This document shows, one piece after another, positions 17,651 to 26,279 of a stretch of 64,000 nucleotides of DNA; position 1 is the stretch's first letter; the number at the start of each line of letters is the position of its first letter. The notes under the pieces were generated by a model. The model was not told where the DNA came from. It searched no databases and saw only the letters and a program-made list of their open reading frames with translations. This stretch comes from an uncultured Bacteroidales bacterium (GTDB taxonomy: Bacteria; Bacteroidota; Bacteroidia; Bacteroidales; Paludibacteraceae): assembly GCA_902780235.1 (NCBI GenBank), contig CACZEL010000008.1, positions 62,001-126,000 on the forward strand, written 5' to 3'. The position numbers and the translations under genes were made by a program.

Positions 17651-18835
17651 TTAGTAAATCGTTATTTCTACACGTCGGTTGAGTTGCCTACCCTCCTCGG
17701 TATCGTTGGGGGCAACGGGTTTGAGGTCGCCATATCCGTATGCTTTGACGGCTTCGGGAGCAACACCATATGCTATCAATTGGTTTCGCACGGCTTGTGC
17801 GCGTGCTTGAGAGAGCGTTTTATTGGCTTCGGATGAACCGACATTATCCGTATGTCCTGCGAGGCGCACCTGATAGCCGTAAGTGGCCACAAAAACAGCG
17901 ATACGCTTCAGTTCGGGCAAGGACTCAGGCATGATGATATCTTTGCCGGTTTCGAAGAGTAAGTTATTGATCGACACCGCTGTATTGGTCTGCAGCACGG
18001 TGACGGGTTCGGGACGTTTGTCTTCGGGCAGCGCGACACAATAGATATCATGTCTGCGTCCGCGTTTCTGCGCATAATAGGCCGCCTTGCCGTCCGTGGA
18101 AATCTTGTACCAACAGTCCCGACCGGGAGTGTTGATCTCCGAACCAAGGTTCTCCGGCTCCGACCAGCAGTTCCAACAAGTATCGGACAGACGTCGTGTC
18201 ACCCACACATCGAGATCGCCGAGCGTACCCTCTTTATCCGAAGAGAAATAGAGGGTCTTCATATCGGGATGCAGGAAAGGCGAACGCTCCATGCCGGGTG
18301 TATTGATGGCAGGACCTATCGAATAGGGTTTACCCCATCTGCCTTGTTCATCCCGCTCAGAGACGAATATATTCAGACTCGGTTTTTCTTCTCCTTCCGC
18401 CGGATAATTGGCTGCAAAAAGGAGCGCCGAACCATCGGCAGCGATCTGCGCATCAGCCTGCCAGTTGCCTAATTGGAGGTACTGAGGCAGCGGTTGGGGT
18501 TCAGACCAGCCGTACGGTCCGCGTTGCGAGAAACACATACGTCCTTCAACGAAGAGCAGCATCGTCTTACCGTCTCCGGAAACGGATGTAGGCGCCTCAT
18601 TGCGATAGGGATTCGACAAAGCCGATACAAGCGTTGCAGTCCCCCACTCGCCCGTTTTCTGGTCACGACGGGAAACATATATATCTTCGGTCATGTTCGT
18701 TTCAGAACGATTGAGTCCCACGAAATAGAGGGTGTTATCATCGATCGTAAGCGTCGGGCCGTACTCCTCCCCTTCCTGCGTATTGATGGTCGCAGGTAAG
18801 AGAATCGCTAATATGATTAGTCCAAAAAGTCCCAA
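17651..18835 (-). CDS. PD40-repeat / OmpA-family outer-membrane protein
   Basis: A short hydrophobic N-terminus is followed by WD40/PD40-like blades (YGPTLTIDDNTLYFVG, ERSPFLHPDMKTLYFSSDKE, DVWVTRR) and a C-terminal OmpA domain (residues about 290-394) with LAGHTDNVGSSEANKTLSQA and GYGDLKPVAPNDTEEGRQLN, the peptidoglycan-binding motif. It resembles PorE-type proteins but lacks a TPR region. No ATG is available: the start is TTG at 18835 or an ATT/GTT upstream, in the same frame as cinA and just after its stop. The N-terminus has no basic residues. Confidence 0.82.
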   Translation of the reverse strand: MGLFGLIILAILLPATINTQEGEEYGPTLTIDDNTLYFVGLNRSETNMTEDIYVSRRDQKTGEWGTATLVSALSNPYRNEAPTSVSGDGKTMLLFVEGRMCFSQRGPYGWSEPQPLPQYLQLGNWQADAQIAADGSALLFAANYPAEGEEKPSLNIFVSERDEQGRWGKPYSIGPAINTPGMERSPFLHPDMKTLYFSSDKEGTLGDLDVWVTRRLSDTCWNCWSEPENLGSEINTPGRDCWYKISTDGKAAYYAQKRGRRHDIYCVALPEDKRPEPVTVLQTNTAVSINNLLFETGKDIIMPESLPELKRIAVFVATYGYQVRLAGHTDNVGSSEANKTLSQARAQAVRNQLIAYGVAPEAVKAYGYGDLKPVAPNDTEEGRQLNRRVEITIY

Positions 18836-18850
18836 AACAATCCCAAAAAT

Positions 18851-20098
18851 TTATTTTATTCTTTTAATTAATCCCACCAATGCTTTGACGCAAGCGCGAT
18901 CGGTGATTTGCTCACGCAGTTTGCCGAGATGGAAGCACTCGGCGGAGGTGCCTTGCGGGGTAGCCCAAGCGATCCAAACGGTACCTACGGGTTTCGCATC
19001 CGAGCCTCCGGAGGGACCTGCTATACCGCTGGTTGCAATAGAAAAATCCGTGCCAAGCAGTTCATGAACAGACTCCGCCATCACACGCACCACTTCTTCG
19101 CTTACTACTCCGTGCGCTTTTATCATTTCAGAGGATACGCCTAAAACCTGTTCTTTGACCGAGTTATCGTAACAGATAACAGAACCGAAATAGAAAGCAG
19201 ACGAACCGGGATGTTTATTGAGTAGCGATGCTAACTTACCGCCCGTACACGACTCTGCCGTGGCGATCGTTGCGCCTTTGGCTTTGAGCAAACGCCCTAC
19301 AATAACCTCAAGCGGTTCATCCGTATCCGCCACCAAGTATGTATTTGTCAAGTCTTTGAGACGATCGAAATAAGTCTGCATCTCGTCTTCCGTCAGCGCG
19401 CCATACGAGGACAGACGTAGCCGTATGACACCATCTTTGGGCAAGTAAGCGAGATGAAGTCCTTCCGGCATCGTGTTCTCGAAATCTTCGAGCAATATAG
19501 CCAATGAGGATTCCGCAATTCCCGTCACCTGCAGGGTCTTATGGATGATTGGTCTTTTGTCTTTGAGTGAAACGGTCTTTTGTCTTTTATCTATTATATA
19601 CGGCAAAATCTGCTCTTCCATCGCGATCTCCATCTCGTACGGTACGCCGGGCATAGAGGCAAGGATCCGGTCTCCTTTATGGAAGATCATCAGCGGTGCC
19701 GAACCTACTCTATTCGGCAGAATCTCAGCACTTTCCGGTACGAGCCACTGCGTAGCCGTAAGTCTATTCAGGACATCGGGACGCGCTTTGTAGAGATCGT
19801 ATATATGCGCGCGCACACGTTGATCTTCAATAAGGTGGGTGCCGAAATAGTCGCACAACACATGCTTGGTGATATCATCTTTGGTAGGACCGAGACCTCC
19901 GGTTGTGAGCACGATATCGACACGACCGAACGCCTCGTCAAGCGCCTTGATGATATGCTCGCGGTCGTCATGCACCGATGTGATCTGGTACAACTCGATC
20001 CCATGCTCATTCAACCGCTGCGCCATCCACGCGGAATTAGTGTCCACGACTTGACCGATGAGCAGTTCGTCTCCTATAGTAATTATCTCTGCGCGCAT
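18851..20098 (-). CDS. cinA: CinA: nicotinamide-nucleotide amidohydrolase / CinA domain protein
   Basis: The N-terminal MoCF-like domain (AEIITIGDELLIGQVVDTNS, TTGGLGPTKDD) is followed by the PncC deamidase domain with ATAESCTGGKLAS and ATSGIAGPSGGSDAKPVGTV. The two together act on NMN and related pyridine nucleotides. Length about 415 is normal. The ATG at 20098 is preferred (also possible at 20110), overlapping DUF3109 by 16 nt. A heptamer array (19553-19596) encodes a basic insert, DKRQKTVSLKDKRP, at a likely domain linker. Confidence 0.93.
   Translation of the reverse strand: MRAEIITIGDELLIGQVVDTNSAWMAQRLNEHGIELYQITSVHDDREHIIKALDEAFGRVDIVLTTGGLGPTKDDITKHVLCDYFGTHLIEDQRVRAHIYDLYKARPDVLNRLTATQWLVPESAEILPNRVGSAPLMIFHKGDRILASMPGVPYEMEIAMEEQILPYIIDKRQKTVSLKDKRPIIHKTLQVTGIAESSLAILLEDFENTMPEGLHLAYLPKDGVIRLRLSSYGALTEDEMQTYFDRLKDLTNTYLVADTDEPLEVIVGRLLKAKGATIATAESCTGGKLASLLNKHPGSSAFYFGSVICYDNSVKEQVLGVSSEMIKAHGVVSEEVVRVMAESVHELLGTDFSIATSGIAGPSGGSDAKPVGTVWIAWATPQGTSAECFHLGKLREQITDRACVKALVGLIKRIK
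19553..19596. repeat. Heptamer array TCTTTTN in cinA
   Basis: Units TCTTTTG, TCTTTGA, a 9-nt interruption, then TCTTTTG, TCTTTTA, TCTATTA. This is the reverse-complement family of the array in the phosphoesterase signal peptide, here read in a different frame as a Lys/Asp-rich linker. Confidence 0.7.
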
Positions 20099-20652
20099 TG
20101 TTTCTTCCATTCATTAGCCGTTAATTCCAATTCATCATACCACGCCTGTCCGAAACGGCGGATAAGGGGTTCTTTGAGAAACTGATACAGGGGCAGATGC
20201 AATTTCTTGCCTTTGATGCGGGCACAATGACAAATGTCCCAACGATGATACTCCACACCGGTATATTCGCCTACTTTGGTCAATCGTATCGGGTATAAAG
20301 CACACGAGATCGGTTTGGCAAAGCCCATTTTCTCTATTAGGCAGTAACACCAGCCGTTATGGTCGGTCCGAGCAAAGATACAATCCTTGCCGTTAACGAT
20401 CGAGAGCACTTGTTCGCCGGAAGGATCCATGTAACTAAGTCCTTGTTTCTCAACGATCTCCCGCGCCTCTTTAGTCATTTGAGGGAGGAGTTGGGGCAAT
20501 AGGGTTCGAATCTGTTCTACCTCCTCATCCGAGACAGGACAACCGGCATCGCCTTCGATACAACAACAACCGCGACAGGTGTCGAGGTCACAGCAGAACT
20601 CTTTTTCGAGTACGTCGAGGCTTACTAATGTGTTATTGCCTATTACAAACAT
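20083..20652 (-). CDS. DUF3109 family cysteine-rich protein
   Basis: About 189 residues with conserved cysteines (FCCDLDTCRGCCCIEGDAGC near the N-terminus, further Cys in GKDCIFARTDHNGWCYCLI and SCALYP) typical of DUF3109, a family frequent in Bacteroidetes and probably metal- or Fe-S-binding. No enzymatic activity is known. The ATG at 20652 overlaps the mntP end by 10 nt; 20664 is an alternative. It lies inside the gyrA gene run. Confidence 0.87.
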   Translation of the reverse strand: MFVIGNNTLVSLDVLEKEFCCDLDTCRGCCCIEGDAGCPVSDEEVEQIRTLLPQLLPQMTKEAREIVEKQGLSYMDPSGEQVLSIVNGKDCIFARTDHNGWCYCLIEKMGFAKPISCALYPIRLTKVGEYTGVEYHRWDICHCARIKGKKLHLPLYQFLKEPLIRRFGQAWYDELELTANEWKKQCAQR

Positions 20653-21194
20653 CCTTCCAAACAAATCTTAATCCCCAACGCAATGAGCACGAGCCCACCG
20701 ATCAGTTCCATATTGATCTTCAATTTGCCCACATATACGCCCAATAGGTATCCGCCTAAAGAGAAAAGCGCCGTAATACAGCCTATTGTGAAGACAGACG
20801 GATATAACCACTCCGGGTACGGCACAAAAAGCAAACCGGTAGCGAGGACGTCTATACTGGTAGCGATTGCTAAAAGCAGCAGATTGCTTATATTCCAGTT
20901 CGCACATTTCTCAGCGTCTTCCTCTTCGTGGTACGACTCCCAGATCATCTTCACGCCCAAGAAGCCCAGCAAAGCGAGTGCGATCCAATGCGCATAGGTC
21001 TGCATAAAATTGACGAAGAGCGTTCCGGCATAATAGCCTATTATCGGCATACCCATATGGAAGCAACCGAAGATACACGCCATGAGCAATGCCCGGGGAT
21101 GCCAGGCACGATGAGTCAGACCTTGTACGGTCGAAACGGCACAGCAGTCCATCGCCAAGCCGATACCCATCACTATCACATTAATCCAGTCCAT
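20643..21194 (-). CDS. mntP: Manganese efflux pump MntP
   Basis: A 183-residue protein with six hydrophobic segments and the MntP pattern of two related halves: MGIGLAMDCCAVSTVQGL in helix 1 and IATSIDVLATGLLF in the second half, each carrying a membrane-embedded Asp. It exports Mn2+ across the inner membrane. Its ATG overlaps the def stop (TAATG). No yybP-ykoY-like leader is possible in this position, so manganese-responsive control at this site is unlikely. Confidence 0.92.
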   Translation of the reverse strand: MDWINVIVMGIGLAMDCCAVSTVQGLTHRAWHPRALLMACIFGCFHMGMPIIGYYAGTLFVNFMQTYAHWIALALLGFLGVKMIWESYHEEEDAEKCANWNISNLLLLAIATSIDVLATGLLFVPYPEWLYPSVFTIGCITALFSLGGYLLGVYVGKLKINMELIGGLVLIALGIKICLEGCL

Positions 21195-21742
21195 TAGTTA
21201 CGGCGGTATTTGTACCGTGCCCCTGTTTTACCTTTTGCTATAGCAACTAATTTATTGCGTACAAAGGTCTTACGGATGGGCGAGATTCGATCGGTGAAGA
21301 CATGTCCCTCCAGGTGATCGTACTCATGCTGCACGATACGAGCCTGAAAACCCGTGAAGGTCTCTTCGTGCTCGTTGAAATCCTCATCGAGATAACGGAG
21401 CGTGATCGTCTTGGGACGAATGACGTTCTCGCTGATGCCGGGCAGAGACAGACAGCCTTCGGAATAGGTGCAGGTCTCTTCGGACTCTTCAATGAGTTCC
21501 GGGTTGATGAATGCCCGTTTGAAGCCTTTGCACTCCGGGTACTCTTCGGCTAACTCATCGCCATCCACAACGAACAGCCGCCAGGGTTTGCCTACTTGCG
21601 GAGCCGCCAAACCGCAGCCTTCAGCTTGCGTCAACGTCTCGTACATGTCGGCTATGAACTGCTTCAGGTCCGGCATGTTCTCGATCTCTTCTGCTTCTTT
21701 GCGCAACACCGGTTGCCCATATAAATAAATAGGTAATATCAT
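21194..21742 (-). CDS. def: Peptide deformylase
   Basis: All three catalytic motifs are present: GCGLAAPQVGKPWRL (motif 1), EGCLSLPGI (motif 2, Cys metal ligand) and QHEYDHLEGHVF (motif 3, two His and the catalytic Glu). The 182-residue enzyme removes the formyl group from nascent proteins. It overlaps ruvX by 4 nt and mntP by 1 nt. Confidence 0.98.
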   Translation of the reverse strand: MILPIYLYGQPVLRKEAEEIENMPDLKQFIADMYETLTQAEGCGLAAPQVGKPWRLFVVDGDELAEEYPECKGFKRAFINPELIEESEETCTYSEGCLSLPGISENVIRPKTITLRYLDEDFNEHEETFTGFQARIVQHEYDHLEGHVFTDRISPIRKTFVRNKLVAIAKGKTGARYKYRRN

Positions 21743-22152
21743 AGTTTGCTTTCTAAATAGTCTTCCAAAATGATGCAGGCTGCTATCTTGTCAACAGTCG
21801 CTTTGTTTTGCCGGTCTTTCTTTTTCATGCCTCCGGCGAGCATCGCTTGGTGCGCCAACACGGATGTGAAGCGCTCGTCATACATAGTTATGGGTTTATC
21901 AGGGAAGGTCTTTTTGAATACGCCCATGAAGGGTCGTATGTAATTCATCGACTCCGAGTCCGCTCCGTTCATTTGGGTTGGATGACCGATGACGACCTCG
22001 TCCACGGGTTCGTGGGCGAAGTAGTCGGTCAACCAGGAAATCAATTGGTTGGTTTCAATCGTAAGCAGCGGATTAGCCGTTATGCGGAGAACATCCGTAA
22101 CGGCTAATCCTGTGCGTTTACGACCGTAGTCTATTGCGAGAATACGTCCCAT
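21739..22152 (-). CDS. ruvX: Putative Holliday-junction resolvase YqgF/RuvX
   Basis: 137 residues with an RNase H-like fold: ILAIDYGRKRTGLAVTD at the N-terminus with the catalytic Asp, VIGHPTQMNG, YDERFTS and the C-terminal DKIAACIILEDYL with the last acidic residue. The family acts on pre-16S rRNA ends and/or recombination junctions. It overlaps def by 4 nt and touches the TPR gene stop. Confidence 0.95.
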   Translation of the reverse strand: MGRILAIDYGRKRTGLAVTDVLRITANPLLTIETNQLISWLTDYFAHEPVDEVVIGHPTQMNGADSESMNYIRPFMGVFKKTFPDKPITMYDERFTSVLAHQAMLAGGMKKKDRQNKATVDKIAACIILEDYLESKL

Positions 22153-23423
22153 TAGAAGTTATTCAGTTTCTCAACGATAGCATCATACTTCGCCTGCATA
22201 CCGGGTTCGGTACGGAAACGATAGTAGAGACCTTTGAGGATCTGCAGGTACTGAATCTCGTTCGGATCCATCTCGTGAGCCTGCTCGAAGTAAGGCAGGG
22301 ACTGACGGAAGACGGCTTTCATTTTCTCGTCTGCCTGCTTGTAGGCTTTGTTATCCGAGATCATAGCGGCTTCTTCGTTCAGCTTGACAGCTTGGTTGTA
22401 ATATACTCTACCCTTGCCGGCCATCGCGTCAGCGAGCGTCGGATCTACGGCGAGTGCGTTGTCGAAATCAACCATAGCCTCATCGAAGTTACCGAGGTTC
22501 ACATTCAGATTACCTTTGATCAAGTGATACTGCGCTACTTTCGGTTCGCGAGCGATAGCCTGTGCCAGATAGTCCACAGCGGCCTGCTCCTGACCGGAGA
22601 AGATGTAGTAGTTGATCAGGTTCTGGATGAACCAAGGCTCTTGTGGGAAGCGAACCGAAGCGTTCTGGAGAGTCTCAACGAACTTAGCGGTATCGTTGAT
22701 GGCTACATACTCCTGATAGAGGAACTGGTTCACCGAGATCGGCTCCTGGTCGCCATCTTTGAGTGCCTCAAGCATAGCAATTGCCTCATCGTGCATCTCA
22801 GCCTGAACAGCGAAGATAGCGGTGTAGTAGCGATATTGCTGATACGTGGTATCACGCGGCATCTCTTTCTGGATCTTCGGGTCCTGCATCATTGGCATGT
22901 CAGGAATGGAGATATGCATTTTGAAGGCATTGTATGCGCCGGCAAAATCACGCTTGTCGTTGAGGTAGCTACCGTAACGAACCAACTCGCCCATGGTGAT
23001 GTACTCGTTACCCTTGTAGTACTCGAGCATCAGTTTCGCCAATTTAGCACGCATCTTCGGATCGGTCGGTACTTCCACACCTTTCTTGTTCGGAACAAGC
23101 ACCTGTGCCAGTTCGTCCGCCTTGAGCCAATACTCGATACTCTCGAGGGTAGCAGCGCCGGCTTTCGCTTGGTCGTAGTTCATACCCATCACTTGGTTGT
23201 AGTCCTCGCGTTGTGCCTCTTTATAACCGATCATACCTGCCCAGTAATAGGTCTCAGCCGTCGGTTCGGTCTCCAGCGCCTCTTTAATAGCGGCACGAGC
23301 AGCTGTGAAATCCGGGGTGTCTGCGAGCATGTAACCTTTGGCTTTCTTGGTAGCCGGGTTCTTCTGTGCAAAGCAGCCTGCGCTTATCAGCACGAGTGCT
23401 GCCAAAATCAATGTCTTTTTCAT
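22152..23423 (-). CDS. Exported TPR-repeat protein
   Basis: The start MKKTLILAALVLISAGCFAQ is a signal peptide; the Cys is followed by FAQ, so type I cleavage after FAQ is possible as well as lipidation. The remaining about 400 residues are helical tetratricopeptide repeats, clearest in FDEAMVDFDNALAVDPTLAD and FEQAHEMDPNEIQYL, a scaffold for protein contacts in the envelope. The frame is open for 31 more codons upstream, inside gyrA; the ATG at 23423, 1 nt after the gyrA stop, is chosen. Confidence 0.85.
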   Translation of the reverse strand: MKKTLILAALVLISAGCFAQKNPATKKAKGYMLADTPDFTAARAAIKEALETEPTAETYYWAGMIGYKEAQREDYNQVMGMNYDQAKAGAATLESIEYWLKADELAQVLVPNKKGVEVPTDPKMRAKLAKLMLEYYKGNEYITMGELVRYGSYLNDKRDFAGAYNAFKMHISIPDMPMMQDPKIQKEMPRDTTYQQYRYYTAIFAVQAEMHDEAIAMLEALKDGDQEPISVNQFLYQEYVAINDTAKFVETLQNASVRFPQEPWFIQNLINYYIFSGQEQAAVDYLAQAIAREPKVAQYHLIKGNLNVNLGNFDEAMVDFDNALAVDPTLADAMAGKGRVYYNQAVKLNEEAAMISDNKAYKQADEKMKAVFRQSLPYFEQAHEMDPNEIQYLQILKGLYYRFRTEPGMQAKYDAIVEKLNNF

Positions 23424-23424
23424 A

Positions 23425-26013
23425 TTATTCTTGATTTTCGTTGTTGTTTTCATCATTTGCCTCATTCTCACCATTAAGCGAAGCGTCACCATTCTCTTCC
23501 TCGTCTTTCGGCACAATACATCCGCTCATGAGGGTGTCGTTACGTTTCTGCAGTTCGATCAGTTTGACGCCTTGTGCAGCACGACCGGTCTGACGGATGG
23601 TGGATATATCCATGCGGATAGCGGTACCTGCCTTGGTGATGAGCATCAGGTCATCAGCATCGGTAACAGCATGAATACCAATCAGCTGACCGGTCTTCTC
23701 GGTGATCTCGATCGTCTTGACACCCTTACCGCCACGGTTCGTTATACGATAGATCGGGTTGCCTTCCTCATCGTCGAGTGCGGTACGCTTACCGAATCCG
23801 TTCTCCGAGATAACCAAAATGGTCTTGTCTGTATTCTTCTCTACACAAACCGTGCCAATAACGCGATCCTGTCCGTCTTCCTCGAGCGTGATAGCTTTCA
23901 CACCGGTAGCAGAACGACCCATCGGACGAACGCCTGCCTCGTTGAAGCGGCAAACCTTACCGTTGTACGAAGCGACAAGCATCTCGCTCTGTCCGTCGGT
24001 CAGCGTTACGCCGATCAGTTCGTCGCCTTCGCGCAGACCCAACGCGATGATACCGTTGGCACGCGGACGGGAATAAGCCTCGAGCGTGGTTTTCTTCATC
24101 AAACCGTTCTTGGTAATGAAGATGAGGTAGTGGTTCTCGATGTACTCCTGATCATTGAGACCCTTGACGTTGATACAGGTACGAACCTTATCGCCGGTCT
24201 GCAGGTTGATCATGTTCTGGATTGCACGACCCTTGGACTGTTTGTTGCCCTCCGGCAGCTCATAAACTTTGAGCCAGTAGAGACGACCCATCTCTGTGAA
24301 GAACATCATGGTCGAGTGCATCGAAGCCTGATGAACGTACTCGATGAAATCCTGATCGCGGGCACTGGATGCTTTCGATCCCACACCACCGCGGGTCTGC
24401 TGACGGAAGTCAGCGAGCGGGGTACGTTTGATATAGCCAAGGTGCGAGATGGTGATGACCATGTCGTCGTCAGCGTACATATCCTCGGGGTTGAACTCAG
24501 TAGCCATCTTCACGATCTGCGTACGACGCTCATCGCCGTATTTCTCTTTGATCTCGATCAGCTCGGCATTGATCACGTCATAACGCATCTCCTCGCTGGC
24601 GAGCAACTCGTTGAGGTGGGCAATCAATTTCTCAATCTCTTCATATTCCGCCTTCAACTCATCGATACGCAAGCCGGTGAGCGATGCAAGACGCATGTCC
24701 ACGATCGCTTTCGATTGCAGGTTATCGAGGTTGAAGCGTTTCTCGAGGTTAGCCTGTGCGTCAGCCGGCGTACGGCTGGCACGGATGATATGTACGACCT
24801 CGTCAATGTTATCCACCGCGATGATCAAGCCCTCCAAGATATGAGCTTTCTCTTCTGCTTTGCGCAACTCATAACGCGTACGACGTGTTACGACGTCCAT
24901 ACGGTGCTCGATGAAGTTACCAATGAGCTGCTTGAGGTTGAGGAGCATCGGACGACCCTTCACGAGAGCAATGCTGTTGACTGCAAAACTCGATTGGAGC
25001 GCGGTGAACTTATAGAGTTTGTTGAGCACTACTTGTGCGTTCGCATCACGTTTGATGTCAATCACGATACGGATATCGCGCTTCGAGTGGTCTTGGATAT
25101 CGGAGATTCCTTCGATCTTCTTGTCGTTCGCCAACTCGGCAATGATCTTCACCAGTTCGTTCTTCACTACGCCGTACGGCAGTTCGGTGATCACGATGCG
25201 CTCACGACCGTTATCATCGGTCTCGATGTCAGCGTTCGAACGGATGATGACACGACCACGACCGGTCTCGTATGCATCCTTCACGCCCTGATAGCCGTAG
25301 ATAGTACCGCCCGTCGGGAAGTCCGGCGCTTTGATATGCTCCATGAGGTCCTCTACCGTGATCTCCGGCACGAACTCATCGTGCATACGCGCCTTGATAT
25401 TATTGATATAGGCGCAACATCCGTCAATAACCTCGGACAAGTTATGTGTCGGCATGTTCGTTGCCATACCTACCGCGATACCGCTGGCGCCGTTCACGAG
25501 CAAGTTCGGAAAACGGCAAGGCAGTACAACCGGCTCCTTGAGCGAGTCATCAAAGTTATTCTGCATATCAACGGTATCCTTCTCGATGTCACGCAGCATC
25601 TCTTCAGCGAGCTTCGACAGACGAGCCTCCGTATAACGCATAGCAGCTGCGCCATCACCATCGACTGAACCGAAGTTACCTTGACCGTCCACGAGGCAGT
25701 AACGCATTGCCCACGGCTGTGCCATACGCACGAGCGTACCATAAATAGAACTGTCACCATGCGGGTGATACTTACCCATTACCTCACCCACAATACGTGC
25801 ACTCTTCTTGGTCGGCTTGTCCGATGTGTTACCCAACTCGTTCATTCCGAACAGCACTCGGCGGTGAACAGGCTTGAAACCGTCGCGCACATCCGGCAAC
25901 GCACGGCTCACAATGACCGACATCGAATAGTCAATATACGAGGACTTCATTTCCTCATCAATCTTGACCGGAATGATGTGATCATTTTGAATAATTTCGT
26001 TGTTTTCTTCCAT
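23425..26013 (-). CDS. gyrA: DNA gyrase subunit A
   Basis: The breakage-reunion domain carries the active-site Tyr in AAMRYTEARLS and the resistance-determining helix HPHGDSSIYGTLVRMAQ; residue 83 (E. coli numbering) is the sensitive Ser while position 87 is Gly instead of Asp. The C-terminal beta-pinwheel contains a GyrA-box-like QQTRGGVGS, supporting GyrA over ParC. The 862 residues end in an Asn/Glu-rich tail. It has its own promoter and leads nine closely spaced genes. Confidence 0.96.
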   Translation of the reverse strand: MEENNEIIQNDHIIPVKIDEEMKSSYIDYSMSVIVSRALPDVRDGFKPVHRRVLFGMNELGNTSDKPTKKSARIVGEVMGKYHPHGDSSIYGTLVRMAQPWAMRYCLVDGQGNFGSVDGDGAAAMRYTEARLSKLAEEMLRDIEKDTVDMQNNFDDSLKEPVVLPCRFPNLLVNGASGIAVGMATNMPTHNLSEVIDGCCAYINNIKARMHDEFVPEITVEDLMEHIKAPDFPTGGTIYGYQGVKDAYETGRGRVIIRSNADIETDDNGRERIVITELPYGVVKNELVKIIAELANDKKIEGISDIQDHSKRDIRIVIDIKRDANAQVVLNKLYKFTALQSSFAVNSIALVKGRPMLLNLKQLIGNFIEHRMDVVTRRTRYELRKAEEKAHILEGLIIAVDNIDEVVHIIRASRTPADAQANLEKRFNLDNLQSKAIVDMRLASLTGLRIDELKAEYEEIEKLIAHLNELLASEEMRYDVINAELIEIKEKYGDERRTQIVKMATEFNPEDMYADDDMVITISHLGYIKRTPLADFRQQTRGGVGSKASSARDQDFIEYVHQASMHSTMMFFTEMGRLYWLKVYELPEGNKQSKGRAIQNMINLQTGDKVRTCINVKGLNDQEYIENHYLIFITKNGLMKKTTLEAYSRPRANGIIALGLREGDELIGVTLTDGQSEMLVASYNGKVCRFNEAGVRPMGRSATGVKAITLEEDGQDRVIGTVCVEKNTDKTILVISENGFGKRTALDDEEGNPIYRITNRGGKGVKTIEITEKTGQLIGIHAVTDADDLMLITKAGTAIRMDISTIRQTGRAAQGVKLIELQKRNDTLMSGCIVPKDEEENGDASLNGENEANDENNNENQE

Positions 26014-26054
26014 TGTGTATATAATTTATTATATAATTCTGCATAAAAAGCGTG

Positions 26055-26085
26055 CAAAATTACAAAAAATCTTTGATATGTGCAA
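26055..26085 (-). promoter_or_regulatory. Promoter of gyrA and the downstream gene run
   Basis: -33 TTG (26083-26085), 20-nt spacer, -7 TAATTTTG (26055-26062) on the minus strand. No further promoter of this form was noticed before rplM, so it may drive all nine genes down to the phosphoesterase. Confidence 0.82.
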
Positions 26086-26220
26086 ATTTTTTAGCCATTT
26101 TTTTGCATTTTAATGCATTTTGTGCTATTTTTCGAGGGGACGTCGATAATTTTGCACGAATCGCTTAGAACGCAGATAAACGCCCTTTAACGGGACAAGC
26201 ATAATTTTTATGAAAAAATC

Positions 26221-26251
26221 TTGCCTATGTCGAAAAAATGTTGTACCTTTG
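26221..26251 (+). promoter_or_regulatory. Promoter of the MORN-like gene
   Basis: -33 TTG (26221-26223), 20-nt spacer, -7 TACCTTTG (26244-26251). The start codon at 26280 follows the predicted start site by about 22 nt, which rules out the upstream TTG at 26238 as translation start. Confidence 0.87.
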
Positions 26252-26279
26252 CAGCCAAAATCGGAAAGGAGCATTTATT

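Noticed and set aside
23338..25668. 776-codon open frame on the plus strand of gyrA, and a 447-codon frame opposite the TPR gene (22134-23477)
   Set aside because: Mirror frames of strongly biased coding sequence; no promoter, no family features, and the minus-strand genes are unambiguous.
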